Counted from the first letter of the stretch, positions 33,462-42,473 are shown. The stretch: 64,000 nt of DNA from Myxococcota bacterium (GCA_023150875.1 JAKLKC010000031.1:1-64000); one strand, 5' to 3'. Notes: generated by a model not told the origin, from the sequence alone. Numbers and translations: made by a program.

Positions 33462-34361
33462 GTGCTCTGGGGCTGGGGGCTCGGCTGCGCCGTGGCCTTG
33501 GGGCTGGTGGTGGGGTCCTTCCTCAACGTGGTGATCCACCGGGTCCCCGAGGACCGGAGCGTGGTGCGGCCCGGCTCGGCCTGCCCCCGCTGCCAGGCAC
33601 CCATCGCCGCCCGGGACAACGTGCCGGTGCTGGGCTGGCTGCTGCTGGGGGGCCACTGCCGGAGCTGCGGCGAGGGGATCCCCGCCCGATACCCGGCGGT
33701 GGAGCTCCTGACCGGCCTGGTGGCGGCGGCGGTGTGGGTCCGGGTGGTGCCGCGGGTGGACCTGGTCCACGTCGCCCCCATCCTCGGCCCCCCCGCCCTG
33801 GGCGCCGATCCCGGCGTGGTCGCCCTGCCCGTGATGCCCACGGGCTTCGACGTCGCCTCCTTCCTGGTCTACTTCGGCTTCTTCGCGGCCCTCATCGCGG
33901 TGTCGTTCATCGACCTGGACCACGGGATCATCCCCAACGTGATCTCCCTCCCGGGGATCGTCGTCGGCATCGCCGCCATCGCCCTGCTGAACGTCCTCGG
34001 CCCCGCGGAGATCTCCGTCGCCGAGTCGGCGATCGGTGCCTTCGCGGGGGGCTTCCTGCTGTTCGCCATCGCCTGGATCGGCGCCTTCGTGTTCCGCAGG
34101 GACGCCATGGGCATGGGGGACGTGAAGCTGCTGGCGATGATCGGCGCGTTCCTCGGGGCCTGGCCCACCCTCCTGCTGACCCTGCTGGTGAGCTCCCTCC
34201 TGGGTTCGCTGGTGGGGATCGCCGGCGGGATCACGGCGGGGCGGATCTTCGGCCGGGAGCTGCGCTACGGCCCGTTCCTGGCCCTGGGCGCCGCGGCCCA
34301 GTTCTTCTTCGGTCCCGAGATCATGGCGGCATGGATGGGCGCGCTCGGCCGGGGGACCTGA
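33462..34361 (+). CDS. pilD: Type IV prepilin peptidase / leader peptidase
   Basis: A 299-residue A24 aspartic peptidase of the inner membrane that cleaves and N-methylates type IV prepilins. It has [13 protein letters not shown], the two CxxC pairs of the methylase zinc site (CPRCQAPI and CRSCGEGI), and both catalytic aspartates in [11 protein letters not shown] and GMGDVKLL. About eight membrane helices are visible. The start is uncertain: GTG 33462 has a poor ribosome site, while a CTG at 33444 overlaps the upstream stop and has GGGAGG at ideal spacing. It is probably cotranscribed with the aminotransferase and the lipoprotein that follows. Confidence 0.9.
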   Translation: MLWGWGLGCAVALGLVVGSFLNVVIHRVPEDRSVVRPGSACPRCQAPIAARDNVPVLGWLLLGGHCRSCGEGIPARYPAVELLTGLVAAAVWVRVVPRVDLVHVAPILGPPALGADPGVVALPVMPTGFDVASFLVYFGFFAALIAVSFIDLDHGIIPNVISLPGIVVGIAAIALLNVLGPAEISVAESAIGAFAGGFLLFAIAWIGAFVFRRDAMGMGDVKLLAMIGAFLGAWPTLLLTLLVSSLLGSLVGIAGGITAGRIFGRELRYGPFLALGAAAQFFFGPEIMAAWMGALGRGT

Positions 34362-34365
34362 GGGG

Positions 34366-36039
34366 GTGTCCCGTCGCCTGGCCCTGGCCACCCTGCTCCT
34401 CGCCGCCCTGTCCCTGACCGGATGCGGCCCCCCGGGCGGCGCCGAGGCCGCGGTCCCGACCCTGATCTTCGTCCGGGACGGGGTGGTGGTCCGCCCCGGC
34501 GGCGGGGAGGCGCTGCCCGAGGCGGGCTGGAGCTGCGGCACCGGCGGCGGGGACGCGACCGCCGCCCCCACATCCCGCCGCCTGGCCCGGGGCGCCGTCC
34601 TGCTGGGGTGCCGGTGGAGCCCGGGGGAGGCCTTCTCGGCGGCGGCGCCGGGCCTGCCCGCGGCCTCGGCGGCGGCACCGGCCCGCCCCTCGGCCCACGG
34701 GGTGCTCACCGTGGACCTGGCGACCCGCGGTGCGGGCCCAGGCGGGGCCCCCGACTCCGCCCTGGCCTTCTCCCCGGACGGCGAGTCCCTGGCGGTGGGG
34801 ACCTTCGGGGGGGATGTCCTGGTGCTGCGTCCCTTCACCGGCGAGGTGCTGTTCCGCCGCCGCATCGCCGAGGGCTTCGTGCGCCAGCTCGCGTGGGCCC
34901 CCGGGGGCGACGTGCTGTACGCCGGCGAACAGGGGGCCGACGGCAACCTCTACGCCCTGGACGCCGCCACGGGGAGGGACCTGTGGCGGGTGGCACTGGC
35001 GGAGGACCTGGGCCGCACGCCTCCCCCGTCCCCCGACGACCCCTACGGGATCTACAGCCTCCCCGGGATCTACCGGATCGCCGTGACCCCCGACGGGACC
35101 GTGTACGCCGTGGGCCTCCACTCCTGGACCGACGCGGGGGGCCGGCGGAACGCCTCCCGGGTGTACGCCTTCTCCCCGGACGGCCGGCGCCTGGCCGCCT
35201 TCCCCCAGGAGGGGGCCGCCGACGTGAACTTCACCTGGCTCGCCACCGACGCCGCCGGCCGGCGGGGCCTGGTGGGCGTCTTCCGCACCGCCGACGGCGA
35301 GCCCCGCACGGACCTGGGGAGCGGATCGGTGGTGGCGTTGGACCTCCCTACGCTGCGCCGGGCGTGGGCGAGGCGGCTTCCCCCCCTGACTCCCCACTTC
35401 CGCGACGTGTTCGTGTGGCAGGCCTTCGCGGTGAGCCCGGACGGGCGGACCTCCCTGGCGGGCCTCGGGGACGGGCGGGTGTTCCTGTTCGACGAGGAGG
35501 CGGCCGCACCACCCCGGGAGCGCTCCCTGGCCCCCGGCGGCCCCGTGGTGGTGGGGGGCGTGCCGGTGGCGGCGTCCGTGGGCTTCGCGCGGTTCGCCGG
35601 GGAGACCGCCTACGCCCTCGTGGGCCAGACCACGGTCCCCTACGGGTCCACCACCGCCGAGGCGCCTCCCAGTCCCCATCCCACCGCCCACACCCTCCTG
35701 GCGCTGGACCGGGACGGGGGCGAGAAGTGGCGCTACCGCGGCGCCTTCCACGTCGCCGGGCTGTCCGCCTCCGACGATGGATCCCTGGTGGCCGTGGGCG
35801 CGGGGGAGCGCCAGGGGGACGACCGCCGGGACCTCTTCGGGCTGCTCCTCTTCGACGGCGGGGAGGGCCCCCGCACCGGCGACGAGCGGCTGCTGGCGTG
35901 GTACCCCACCGAGGGGCCGGCCTTCTTCGCCCACGCGGTCCACCCCCGGGGCGAGCTGGCGGCGATGGTGGAGGTGCCGGGCCGCTCCCCGGCGGGGGAC
36001 GAGGTCTTCGGGGCCTACCGCCTCCACGTCGTGCGCTGA
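34366..36039 (+). CDS. Beta-propeller lipoprotein upstream of an ECF-type transporter
   Basis: A 557-residue lipoprotein with a signal peptide ending LSLTGC. From about residue 120 it consists of repeated propeller blades with SPDGESLAVG, APGGDVLYAG, TPDGTVYAVG, SPDGRTSLAG and ASDDGSLVAVG turns, close to PQQ/WD40-like families. LYALDAATGRDLWR is a typical PQQ-like blade strand. GTG 34366 follows GAGGGG and lies four bases after the peptidase stop. It probably faces the periplasm. Its position before the importer genes suggests substrate capture or sensing, which is inference only. Confidence 0.78.
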   Translation: MSRRLALATLLLAALSLTGCGPPGGAEAAVPTLIFVRDGVVVRPGGGEALPEAGWSCGTGGGDATAAPTSRRLARGAVLLGCRWSPGEAFSAAAPGLPAASAAAPARPSAHGVLTVDLATRGAGPGGAPDSALAFSPDGESLAVGTFGGDVLVLRPFTGEVLFRRRIAEGFVRQLAWAPGGDVLYAGEQGADGNLYALDAATGRDLWRVALAEDLGRTPPPSPDDPYGIYSLPGIYRIAVTPDGTVYAVGLHSWTDAGGRRNASRVYAFSPDGRRLAAFPQEGAADVNFTWLATDAAGRRGLVGVFRTADGEPRTDLGSGSVVALDLPTLRRAWARRLPPLTPHFRDVFVWQAFAVSPDGRTSLAGLGDGRVFLFDEEAAAPPRERSLAPGGPVVVGGVPVAASVGFARFAGETAYALVGQTTVPYGSTTAEAPPSPHPTAHTLLALDRDGGEKWRYRGAFHVAGLSASDDGSLVAVGAGERQGDDRRDLFGLLLFDGGEGPRTGDERLLAWYPTEGPAFFAHAVHPRGELAAMVEVPGRSPAGDEVFGAYRLHVVR

Positions 36040-36094
36040 CGGCCGCCGCTCCGTTGACGGGGGCGCCGCGGCGTGGTCTCTTCCCCGCTCCACG

Positions 36095-38023
36095 ATGCGC
36101 GCCGTGACCACCCGCAGCCGCCGGGGCCGGGCCCTGCGCTCCCCGGGCCGCCGGTGGGCTCCCCTCCTCGCCCTGATCGCCTTGATGTGCGCCGGGGCGT
36201 GCGCGCCGGCCGCGCCTCCGCACCCCGAGGTCCGCTTCGAGGGGGGAGGGATCGGTGCCCGCTGGGAGGCGGGGGGCGGCGAGGCGGCGGTGGCCACCCT
36301 GCGGGACGCGGCGGGCGCGGCGGTCACCCGGGTGGACCTGCCGGAGGGGGCCTCCGCGGCCTTCTTCCCCGTCCCCTGGACCCCCGGCGAGCGTTACTCC
36401 GTCGAGGTCCGGACCGCTTCGGGGGGCGAGGGGATCGCCACGGCCCTGGCGCCGCGCCGGGAGGGGCCGGTGGAGGCCCACCTGCTGGCCCCCTTCGGAC
36501 AGGACCGGCTGCTCCTGCCCGCCGAGGCCTCCCTCCAGGCGCCGCCGGGAGGGGCCGCGGAGTTCGGGGTGGAGGTCCTGGCCCCCCGGGATAGGCCGGT
36601 GGACGCGGTGGTTCGGATCGCCGCGGACCCCGCCGCCCCCGATCCGTCCCCCTTGTTGGGGACCGGGGAGGGCCCCCCCGGCGCCCGGACCTTCCGGGCC
36701 CGCCTCGTCCCGGGCGGCGCTCCCCTGGTGGTGGCCCTGCGGGTCCCCGTGCCCCCCGGGGGCCGTCGGGACGCGGTGGAGGTGCGGATCGCCGATCCCG
36801 CCGATCCGGGCGGCGAGCCCCTGGCCGTGCTGGCGGGATCGGTCCGGGTGGAGGCGGTGTCCCGGGATGTGCTGGCGGGGAGGGTGGAACTGTTGGCGTG
36901 GCGCTTCCCGTCGGATCCCCTGGGCCGCCCCCTCCTGGACCGCCCCGAGGACGCCGTCCACCTTCCCGCCGACTGGTGGGCGTCCCTGGCCCGGGCGGCG
37001 GGAGCCCGGGTCCGCGCCCGGGACGCGGGAGTCCCCTGGGCCCACGATGGGCTGAGGCTCCGGAACGCCGGGGACGCCGCCCTCAGCCTGGTGGTGTCGG
37101 AGCGGATCGTCGCCGCCGGGACGGACCGGGAGGCCCCCGCTTTCCGCCCCCCCCTGAGGGAGGAGGCGGCCTCGGGGGAGATCTCCCAGCTCGTCCGCGT
37201 GCCGGCCTCGGGGGAGGTGCGGGTGGCCCTCCCCCTGCACGTCGGCCGGGCCGCCCGGCCCGGGCGGTACCAGCGGGAGCTGCGGGTGTCGGCGTTGGGG
37301 CTCTCGGAGCCCCTGTGGACCCGGCGAGCCCCCCTGGAGGTCCACCGCGGGGATCCCCTCCTGGCGGGCGCCTTCGGCTCCGCCGTCACCGTCGGTTTCG
37401 CCGGCCTCGCCTGGATCGCCCTGAGCCACCGCCGCTGGCTCTCGTCCCGACCGACCGCCGAGCTGATGACCATCGCCCTGTTCGGGACGGCGCTGTCGGT
37501 GATCGGCTTCGCCGCGGACCTCCTGGGTACGGTGGCGGCGGCGGTGCTGGGGCCCTTCCAGGTCCTGGTCCTGGGGCTGGTCCAGGACCTCCTGCGCTAC
37601 TCCCTGGTGGCCACCCTGCTGCTGCTGGCACCCCGCCCGGGCACCGCGGCCCTGGCGATGACCACCGGCTTCGGCCTGCACGCGCTGGCTCTGGGGGGCG
37701 TGTCGCCGACCGGGCTGCTCTTCCTGGGCACCGCCGTCGCCCTCCAGGAGTCCCTGCTGTGGGTCGCCGGGGTGACCCGGGGGCGGTGGGCGGAGCCCGG
37801 GACGCCCTTCCTGGCGCAGTGGATCCCCCTGGCCGCCGCCCTCACCACCGCCTCGGCCGCCTCGGCCTTCGCCTCCCTGGCCCTCCACTCGGTGCTGTAC
37901 CGCCTCTTCTTCGCCCCCTGGTACGTGGCGCTGGTGGTGCTGGTGCCCTCGGGGCTCTACGTGGTGATCGCGGCGGCGGTGGGGCTGCGCCTGGGACGAG
38001 GGCTGCGGGAGGTGGCACCGTGA
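36095..38023 (+). CDS. Large exported domain fused to an ECF S-component-like membrane domain
   Basis: A 642-residue membrane protein. An N-terminal signal or lipobox (LIALMCAGAC) precedes about 400 residues of beta-rich extracytoplasmic sequence with Ig-like strands (EFGVEVLAPRDRP, ALRVPVPPGGRRD, AGRYQRELRVSALG). Residues about 430-642 hold at least six hydrophobic helices (LFGTALSVIGFAADLLGTV onward) with the size and Gly/Ala/Leu character of an S component, the substrate-binding membrane subunit of energy-coupling-factor importers. The next two genes encode the matching ATPases and EcfT, and the stop overlaps the ATPase start as GTGA. ECF S components are normally only about 200 residues, so the large external part is odd. 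The vitamin or metal substrate is not indicated. Confidence 0.68.
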   Translation: MRAVTTRSRRGRALRSPGRRWAPLLALIALMCAGACAPAAPPHPEVRFEGGGIGARWEAGGGEAAVATLRDAAGAAVTRVDLPEGASAAFFPVPWTPGERYSVEVRTASGGEGIATALAPRREGPVEAHLLAPFGQDRLLLPAEASLQAPPGGAAEFGVEVLAPRDRPVDAVVRIAADPAAPDPSPLLGTGEGPPGARTFRARLVPGGAPLVVALRVPVPPGGRRDAVEVRIADPADPGGEPLAVLAGSVRVEAVSRDVLAGRVELLAWRFPSDPLGRPLLDRPEDAVHLPADWWASLARAAGARVRARDAGVPWAHDGLRLRNAGDAALSLVVSERIVAAGTDREAPAFRPPLREEAASGEISQLVRVPASGEVRVALPLHVGRAARPGRYQRELRVSALGLSEPLWTRRAPLEVHRGDPLLAGAFGSAVTVGFAGLAWIALSHRRWLSSRPTAELMTIALFGTALSVIGFAADLLGTVAAAVLGPFQVLVLGLVQDLLRYSLVATLLLLAPRPGTAALAMTTGFGLHALALGGVSPTGLLFLGTAVALQESLLWVAGVTRGRWAEPGTPFLAQWIPLAAALTTASAASAFASLALHSVLYRLFFAPWYVALVVLVPSGLYVVIAAAVGLRLGRGLREVAP

Positions 38024-39693
38024 GCGCGGGGGCGCCGGCGCGCCCGACGGTGGCGGCGCCCCCCGCCATCGAGGCCCGGGGGCTGGGATGGCGCTACCCC
38101 TCGGGGGCGGTGATCGGCCCCGTGGACCTGGAGGTGCGCCCCGGCGAGGTGGTCCTGCTGACGGGCGCCACGGGATCGGGCAAGTCCACGGTGCTGCGGG
38201 CCCTGGCGGGGCTCCTGCCCCGGGACGGCCTGGGCCGGGCCACGGGGGCGGCGCGCCTGGGCGACCTGGACCCGGCCGCGCTCCCCGCCGAGCGGGTTCG
38301 GGCGCTGGGGTTCGTGGCCCAGGAGCCCGACGACCAGCTCTGCACGGGGCGGGTGGGGGACGAGGTCGCCTTCGGGCTGGAGAGCCTGGCCCTCCCCGAG
38401 GAGGAGATCCCGGTCCGGGTGGCGGAGGCCCTCGCGGCGGTGGGCCTGGACCTGCCCTGGGAGCGGTCCACGGCGGCGCTCTCCGGGGGGCAGAAGCAGC
38501 GGGTGGCGCTGGCCGCGGCCCTGGCCCCGGGGGCGGGCCGCCTGCTCCTGGACGAGCCGACGAGCCAGCTCGACCCCGAGGGGGCGCGGGGGCTGCTGCG
38601 GGCGGTCCGGGACCTCGCGGACCGGCGCGGGGTGGCGGTGCTGCTGGTGGAGCACCGGCTGGAGGAGGCCCTGGCCATCGCCGACCGGGTGGTGATCCTG
38701 GAGGCCGGCGCGTCCGTGGCGGACCTGCCGGCGGCGGAGGTCCTGCGGGATCCCTCGGCGCTGCGGTCCCGGGGGCTGGAGGTGCCGGAGCTGGTGGCCC
38801 TCTTTGCGGCCCTGGGGCACCCCACCCGTCCCCGGGACGCGGAGGAGGCCCTCGCGGCCCTGGGGAGGGCCCCCTCGCCCGAGACGGGGAAGGCGAGACG
38901 GCGAGGACGCGCGGCGGATCCGGCCCTGATCTCGTTGCGGGGCGCCGAGGCGGGCTGGCCCGACGGCCCGGTCGTCCTGAAGGACGTGGACCTCGACCTG
39001 GGCGCCGGCGAGCGCGTGGCGGTGCTGGGTCCCAACGGCGCGGGGAAGTCCACGCTGCTGGCGCTGCTGGCCGGGAACCTGAGAGCCCGGAGGGGGACCC
39101 GCACGGCGCGCCTCGGCGGCGGCCCCCACGGCACCCGGTCGGCGATCCGCGTGCCCCAGAACCCGGACCTCTCCCTCTTCTGCGGGTCGGTCGCCGAGGA
39201 GATCGCGTACGGCCCCAGGGCGCGGGGCCTGTCGGGGGCGGCGCTGGCCCTCAGGCGGGAGGAGAACCTCGCCGCCTTCGGCCTCGGGGAGCTCGCCGGC
39301 CGCCCTCCCCAGGGGCTCTCCCGGGGGCAGAGGCTCAGGGTGGCGGTGGCGGCCGCCGCGGCCTGCGGGCCGGACGTCCTGCTCCTGGACGAGCCCACCA
39401 CCGGCCAGGACCGCCAGCACGTGGATGCCATCCTGGCGGCCCTGGCCGGGCCGGGGCGGGCCGGGGCCCTGGTCTTCGCCACCCACGACGTGCGGCTGGC
39501 CCTGGAGCACGCCACCCGGGCGCTGGTGGTGGAGGGGGGGCGGATCGTGCTGGACGGCCCCCCGGAGGAGGTCGTCGCCGAGGCCGCCCGGCGCCCGGGC
39601 ACGGCGCTCCGGGTGCCGGAGCTGGCGCGCCTTTGCGCCCTGCTGGGCCTCTCGCCCCGCCCCGCCGAGGAGCTGGCCCGTGCCCTCGGGTGA
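38020..39693 (+). CDS. Fused double ECF/CbiO-type ATPase
   Basis: A 557-residue protein with two complete ABC ATPase domains in one chain, like fused EcfA1-EcfA2. Domain one has Walker A GATGSGKST, Q-loop FVAQEPDDQL, signature ALSGGQKQRVAL and Walker B LLLDEPTSQLDP. Domain two has GPNGAGKST, VPQNPDLSLF, GLSRGQRLRVAV (SRGQ variant) and LLLDEPTTGQD with the THD switch. ECF importers use two ATPases with a shared EcfT, so the fusion supplies both. GTG 38020 overlaps the upstream stop by four bases, and the downstream gene starts 14 bases inside it. Confidence 0.92.
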   Translation: MSAGAPARPTVAAPPAIEARGLGWRYPSGAVIGPVDLEVRPGEVVLLTGATGSGKSTVLRALAGLLPRDGLGRATGAARLGDLDPAALPAERVRALGFVAQEPDDQLCTGRVGDEVAFGLESLALPEEEIPVRVAEALAAVGLDLPWERSTAALSGGQKQRVALAAALAPGAGRLLLDEPTSQLDPEGARGLLRAVRDLADRRGVAVLLVEHRLEEALAIADRVVILEAGASVADLPAAEVLRDPSALRSRGLEVPELVALFAALGHPTRPRDAEEALAALGRAPSPETGKARRRGRAADPALISLRGAEAGWPDGPVVLKDVDLDLGAGERVAVLGPNGAGKSTLLALLAGNLRARRGTRTARLGGGPHGTRSAIRVPQNPDLSLFCGSVAEEIAYGPRARGLSGAALALRREENLAAFGLGELAGRPPQGLSRGQRLRVAVAAAAACGPDVLLLDEPTTGQDRQHVDAILAALAGPGRAGALVFATHDVRLALEHATRALVVEGGRIVLDGPPEEVVAEAARRPGTALRVPELARLCALLGLSPRPAEELARALG

Positions 39694-40543
39694 CTCCCTG
39701 CGGGCGGGCCTGGACCCTCGCCTGAAGGTGGCGGGGGTGGCGTGCGCGTCCTTGCTGGCGGTGGTGCTGGACTCGCCTCCGTCCCTGCTGGCCCTGGGCG
39801 CGGCGGGGGTGGCGTCCCTGCTGGGGGCGGGCCTGGGCCGGAGGGCCCTTTGGGCGGCTCTGGCGGGGGGCGCGGCCATCGCCTGGTCCACGGTCCTCTC
39901 CCAGGCCCTCTTCTACGGTGCGGAGCCCCGCACCCCGGTGGCGGTGCTCCTGCCCGCCTTCGAAGCGGCGGGGATCCGCTTCCCGGGCTTGGCGGTCTGG
40001 AAGGAGGGGGCGCTCCACGGCGCGGTGCAGGCGCTGCGTTTCGTGGGGGTCACGTACGCGGGGATCGCGCTGGCGGCGAGCACTCCCCCCGAGAGGCTCC
40101 TCCAGACGATGCGGCGCCTGGGGATCCCCTACGGCCTGGCCTTCATGGCGGCGACTTCCCTGAGGTTCGTGCCGGTGGTGGCGGCGGAGACCTGGGCGGT
40201 GCGGGTGGCCCGCCGGCAGCGGGGCCGGCCCCTGTGGCGCCTGGGGCCCTGGGGCTGGCTGAGGGAGGAGGTGGCGATGCTCCGCCCGGTGATCGGCGCC
40301 TCGATCCGTCGCGCCCGGGTGCTGGCGGAGTCCCTGGACGTGCGGGGCTTCGACCCCCTCGCCCGCCGGACCCACCGGGGCTCCGGCCCCATGCCCGCCG
40401 GCCAGCGCCTCGCCCTCGGGGGGCTGGCGGGGGTCACGGGGGCGGCGGTGGGGCTGAAGACGCTGTGGTGGCTGTACCTGGCGGAGCTGTGGTATCGGCC
40501 GGAGCTGCGCCCCCTCTACGGGTGGATCCGAGCCTGGCTGTAA
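39680..40543 (+). CDS. EcfT-type transmembrane coupling protein
   Basis: A 287-residue inner-membrane protein of the CbiQ/EcfT family. Hydrophobic helices start at VAGVACASLLAVVLDSPPSLL. The conserved coupling-helix Arg motifs are present as VARRQRGRPL and SLDVRGFDPLARR, matching the paired X-R-G motifs that contact the two ATPases. GTG 39680 overlaps the ATPase gene by 14 bases; no better start exists nearby. It completes an ECF importer set with the genes at 36095 and 38020. The 3' end overlaps the convergent metalloprotease gene by 28 bases. Confidence 0.9.
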   Translation: MPSGDSLRAGLDPRLKVAGVACASLLAVVLDSPPSLLALGAAGVASLLGAGLGRRALWAALAGGAAIAWSTVLSQALFYGAEPRTPVAVLLPAFEAAGIRFPGLAVWKEGALHGAVQALRFVGVTYAGIALAASTPPERLLQTMRRLGIPYGLAFMAATSLRFVPVVAAETWAVRVARRQRGRPLWRLGPWGWLREEVAMLRPVIGASIRRARVLAESLDVRGFDPLARRTHRGSGPMPAGQRLALGGLAGVTGAAVGLKTLWWLYLAELWYRPELRPLYGWIRAWL

Positions 40544-41769
40544 GCCCGGGCGGCGGCCTCCAGGGTGTCCAGCGACAGGTGGGGGGCGTTCCCGTCCTCG
40601 GGGCGGAAGGCGGCGCGGCGGGCGGCGTCGACGACGAAGCGCCCCTGCCAGAGCCCGACGGGGGCGAACTCTCCGTCGTCGGCGGCGACGAGGCAGAGGA
40701 ACAGGTCCTGCCCGACCTCGAAGGTGGGGGCGCCGATCACCCGGGTGGTGAGGCCGTCCAGGGTGCCGCCCAGGCGGTCCAGGACAAGGCGGGCCCCGAC
40801 GCCTCCCCTCAGGGACCGCTGGACGTCCAGGGTGACGAGGCTGCGGACGCGGCCCCCCTCGTCGAAGTAGGGCTCGACGGAGGCGACCCTCGCGCGGACG
40901 ACGACGTCGGCCCGGGCGACGACGTCGAGGACGGTGGCGCGCCCCACCACGCTTGCCGCGGCGGGCGCCGGCGCCCCGAGGAGGCCGGCGGCCAGCACCC
41001 ATGCGGCGCCCCGGGGCGCATTCCCCCGGCGGAGGCGGCGGCCGGCGAGGACCAGGGCGAGGGCGAGCCCCCAGGCGCCCGGGCCGCGCCCCGGCGCGGT
41101 GGCGCAGCCCGCCCCGGGGAGCCCGCAGTCGGCGTCGGGGCAGGGGTACAGGGCGCTGGCCCCGGCCCGGTCGTCGTCGGTGAGGGAGCGGGGCGCGGTC
41201 TCGCCGGGCACGTACTCCGCGGCCATGGTGGCGCCGGGGGCGTCGGAGTGGTCGAGGCCCAGGAGGTGCCCGATCTCGTGGGTGGCGACGCTCTGGAGGT
41301 CGATGGCGCCGGGCTCACCCACGGCCCACTGGAAGTGGGCACCGTTGAAGGCGATGTCGGCGTCGACGATGGTGCCGTCCTCGTAGTGGCTGACGGCGGT
41401 GACGGCGATGACCTCGGGGTCCTCCGCCCAGTCCGAGACCTCCCACCACAGGGTGTTGATGCCGTCCACGACCTCGCCGGGCTCGGTGTACTCCGAGACC
41501 TCCTCGAACAGGAGGGCGGCGGTCTCGACGGCGTCCCACGCCTCGAAGGAGGCGGCGACGGCGGCACGGGCGACGGGGAAGCTGACCCCGGGGGCGCCGT
41601 GGTGCTCCACGACCCAGGGAAGGACCGCCCCCTCCTCCCAGGCGAGGGGTACGTCGGGCGCGCCCTGGACGTGGGCCAGGTTGTAGGCGTCCGCCGTGGA
41701 GGAGCCCATCCAGGCACCCAGCAGGACGCCCAGGGCGGCGCGATGGGGGGCGCGGCGCGCGAAGCTCAT
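40516..41769 (-). CDS. Matrixin metalloprotease with internal sorting tail and a second secreted domain
   Basis: A 417-residue exported protein. Signal peptide LGVLLGAWMGSSTADA is followed by a matrixin domain with THEIGHLLGLDH and a Met-turn-like TMAAEY. A MYXO-CTERM-like tail (CGLPGAGCATA, hydrophobic run, GRRLRRG) ends near residue 260, where such proteins normally stop. Here the frame continues into a second signal-peptide-like stretch (VLAAGLLGAPAPAAA) and a beta-rich domain (VVGRATVLDVVARADVVV through LVAADDGEFAP). The same domain type is fused N-terminally in the gene at 20876 and separately encoded at 46795. It looks like two secreted genes joined by loss of a stop. ATG 41769 is well placed upstream of the signal peptide. 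Confidence 0.82.
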   Translation of the reverse strand: MSFARRAPHRAALGVLLGAWMGSSTADAYNLAHVQGAPDVPLAWEEGAVLPWVVEHHGAPGVSFPVARAAVAASFEAWDAVETAALLFEEVSEYTEPGEVVDGINTLWWEVSDWAEDPEVIAVTAVSHYEDGTIVDADIAFNGAHFQWAVGEPGAIDLQSVATHEIGHLLGLDHSDAPGATMAAEYVPGETAPRSLTDDDRAGASALYPCPDADCGLPGAGCATAPGRGPGAWGLALALVLAGRRLRRGNAPRGAAWVLAAGLLGAPAPAAASVVGRATVLDVVARADVVVRARVASVEPYFDEGGRVRSLVTLDVQRSLRGGVGARLVLDRLGGTLDGLTTRVIGAPTFEVGQDLFLCLVAADDGEFAPVGLWQGRFVVDAARRAAFRPEDGNAPHLSLDTLEAAARAYSQARIHP

Positions 41770-41947
41770 GCGTTCGACCGTTCCCAGCCCCGGACCGGCC
41801 CGCCACCACCGCGCCGGCCGCCCGCCCGACCTCCGAGGACCCGAGCACCATAGCCCGCCGATCCGCCCCCCGCAACGACTTCCCGCCCATCCCCCCACCT
41901 CCCCTCCCCCCCCGTCACCTCCACCCCGCTCACCCCCGATCCCGCCC

Positions 41948-41975
41948 TTGACAGCCCGACGCGACCCCCTATAAT
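41948..41975 (+). promoter_or_regulatory. Promoter of tRNA-Gln
   Basis: TTGACA (41948-41953), 16 bases, TATAAT (41970-41975): both hexamers are exact consensus. It ends 14 bases before the tRNA. Confidence 0.9.
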
Positions 41976-41989
41976 GGCGGCCGTCTCGT

Positions 41990-42065
41990 TGAGGCGTAGT
42001 TCAATTGGCAGAACACCTGACTCTGGATCAGGGGGTTCCAGGTTCGAGTCCTGGCGCCTCAACCA
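41990..42065 (+). tRNA. tRNA-Gln (CUG)
   Basis: A 76-base cloverleaf. The acceptor stem TGAGGCG pairs with CGCCTCA, and the discriminator A is followed by an encoded CCA. The anticodon stem CCTGA/TCAGG encloses the loop CTCTGGA with anticodon CTG, reading CAG (Gln). The T arm has the GGTTCGAGTCC pattern. It is preceded by a consensus promoter. Confidence 0.95.
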
Positions 42066-42084
42066 ACGATTCGCCACCCCAGGC

Positions 42085-42113
42085 TTGACAGCCTCCCCGC
42101 CGGCCACTATCCA
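42085..42113 (+). promoter_or_regulatory. Promoter of tRNA-Glu
   Basis: TTGACA (42085-42090), 17 bases, TATCCA (42108-42113), 18 bases before the tRNA. The -35 is exact and the -10 fair. Confidence 0.75.
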
Positions 42114-42131
42114 GTCCGGCACTGCTTCTCC

Positions 42132-42206
42132 GGCCCCATCGTCTAGTGGTTAGGACAGCGGCCTCTCACGTCGCAAGCAGGGGTTCGAGTCCCCTTGGGG
42201 TCACCA
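42132..42206 (+). tRNA. tRNA-Glu (CUC)
   Basis: A 75-base cloverleaf. The acceptor GGCCCCA pairs with TGGGGTC (one G-U), then discriminator A and encoded CCA. The anticodon stem GCGGC/GTCGC holds the loop CTCTCAC with anticodon CTC, reading GAG. The T arm is AGGGGTTCGAGTCCCCT. Its 3' end is repeated downstream at 42380. Confidence 0.95.
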
Positions 42207-42213
42207 CTCGATC

Positions 42214-42242
42214 CGAAGGCCCGCCCTCCAGGCGGGCCTTCG
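42214..42242 (+). terminator. Hairpin terminator after tRNA-Glu
   Basis: CGAAGGCCCGCC (42214-42225) and GGCGGGCCTTCG (42231-42242) are perfect 12-base arms around the loop CTCCA. No U-tract follows. The same hairpin occurs in the duplicate at 42408-42436. Confidence 0.75.
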
Positions 42243-42407
42243 GCGTTCTGGAGCCGCTCCCAAGGGGACTCGAACGGGCGCGCGGCGCAGCCTGCGGCTG
42301 AAGAGGCTCCGGGACGGAGCCGGCAGCCGCGCGCCCCGGCCCTGAAGGGAGGGGCCCGGACGGCCCCGACCGGAAGGGGCGAGTCCCCTTGGGGTCACCA
42401 CTCGATC

Positions 42408-42436
42408 CGAAGGCCCGCCCTCCAGGCGGGCCTTCG
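42408..42436 (+). terminator. Second copy of the tRNA-Glu hairpin
   Basis: Identical 12-base arms and CTCCA loop as at 42214-42242, carried in the duplicated unit. Confidence 0.7.
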
Positions 42437-42473
42437 GCGTTCTGGAGCCGCTCCCAGGGGAACCGAACGGGCG

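Larger units (their letters stand above)
42186..42473. repeat. Duplicated tRNA-Glu 3' end with flanking terminator
   Basis: A unit of about 94 bases from the tRNA T arm through the downstream hairpin (42186-42280) is repeated almost exactly at 42380-42473, an offset of 194. A 16-base inverted copy of the T-arm strand lies at 42260-42275. The interval is GC-rich without a gene. Direct repeats of a tRNA 3' end are what site-specific integration leaves, so this may be the scar of an excised or collapsed element. Confidence 0.8.
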
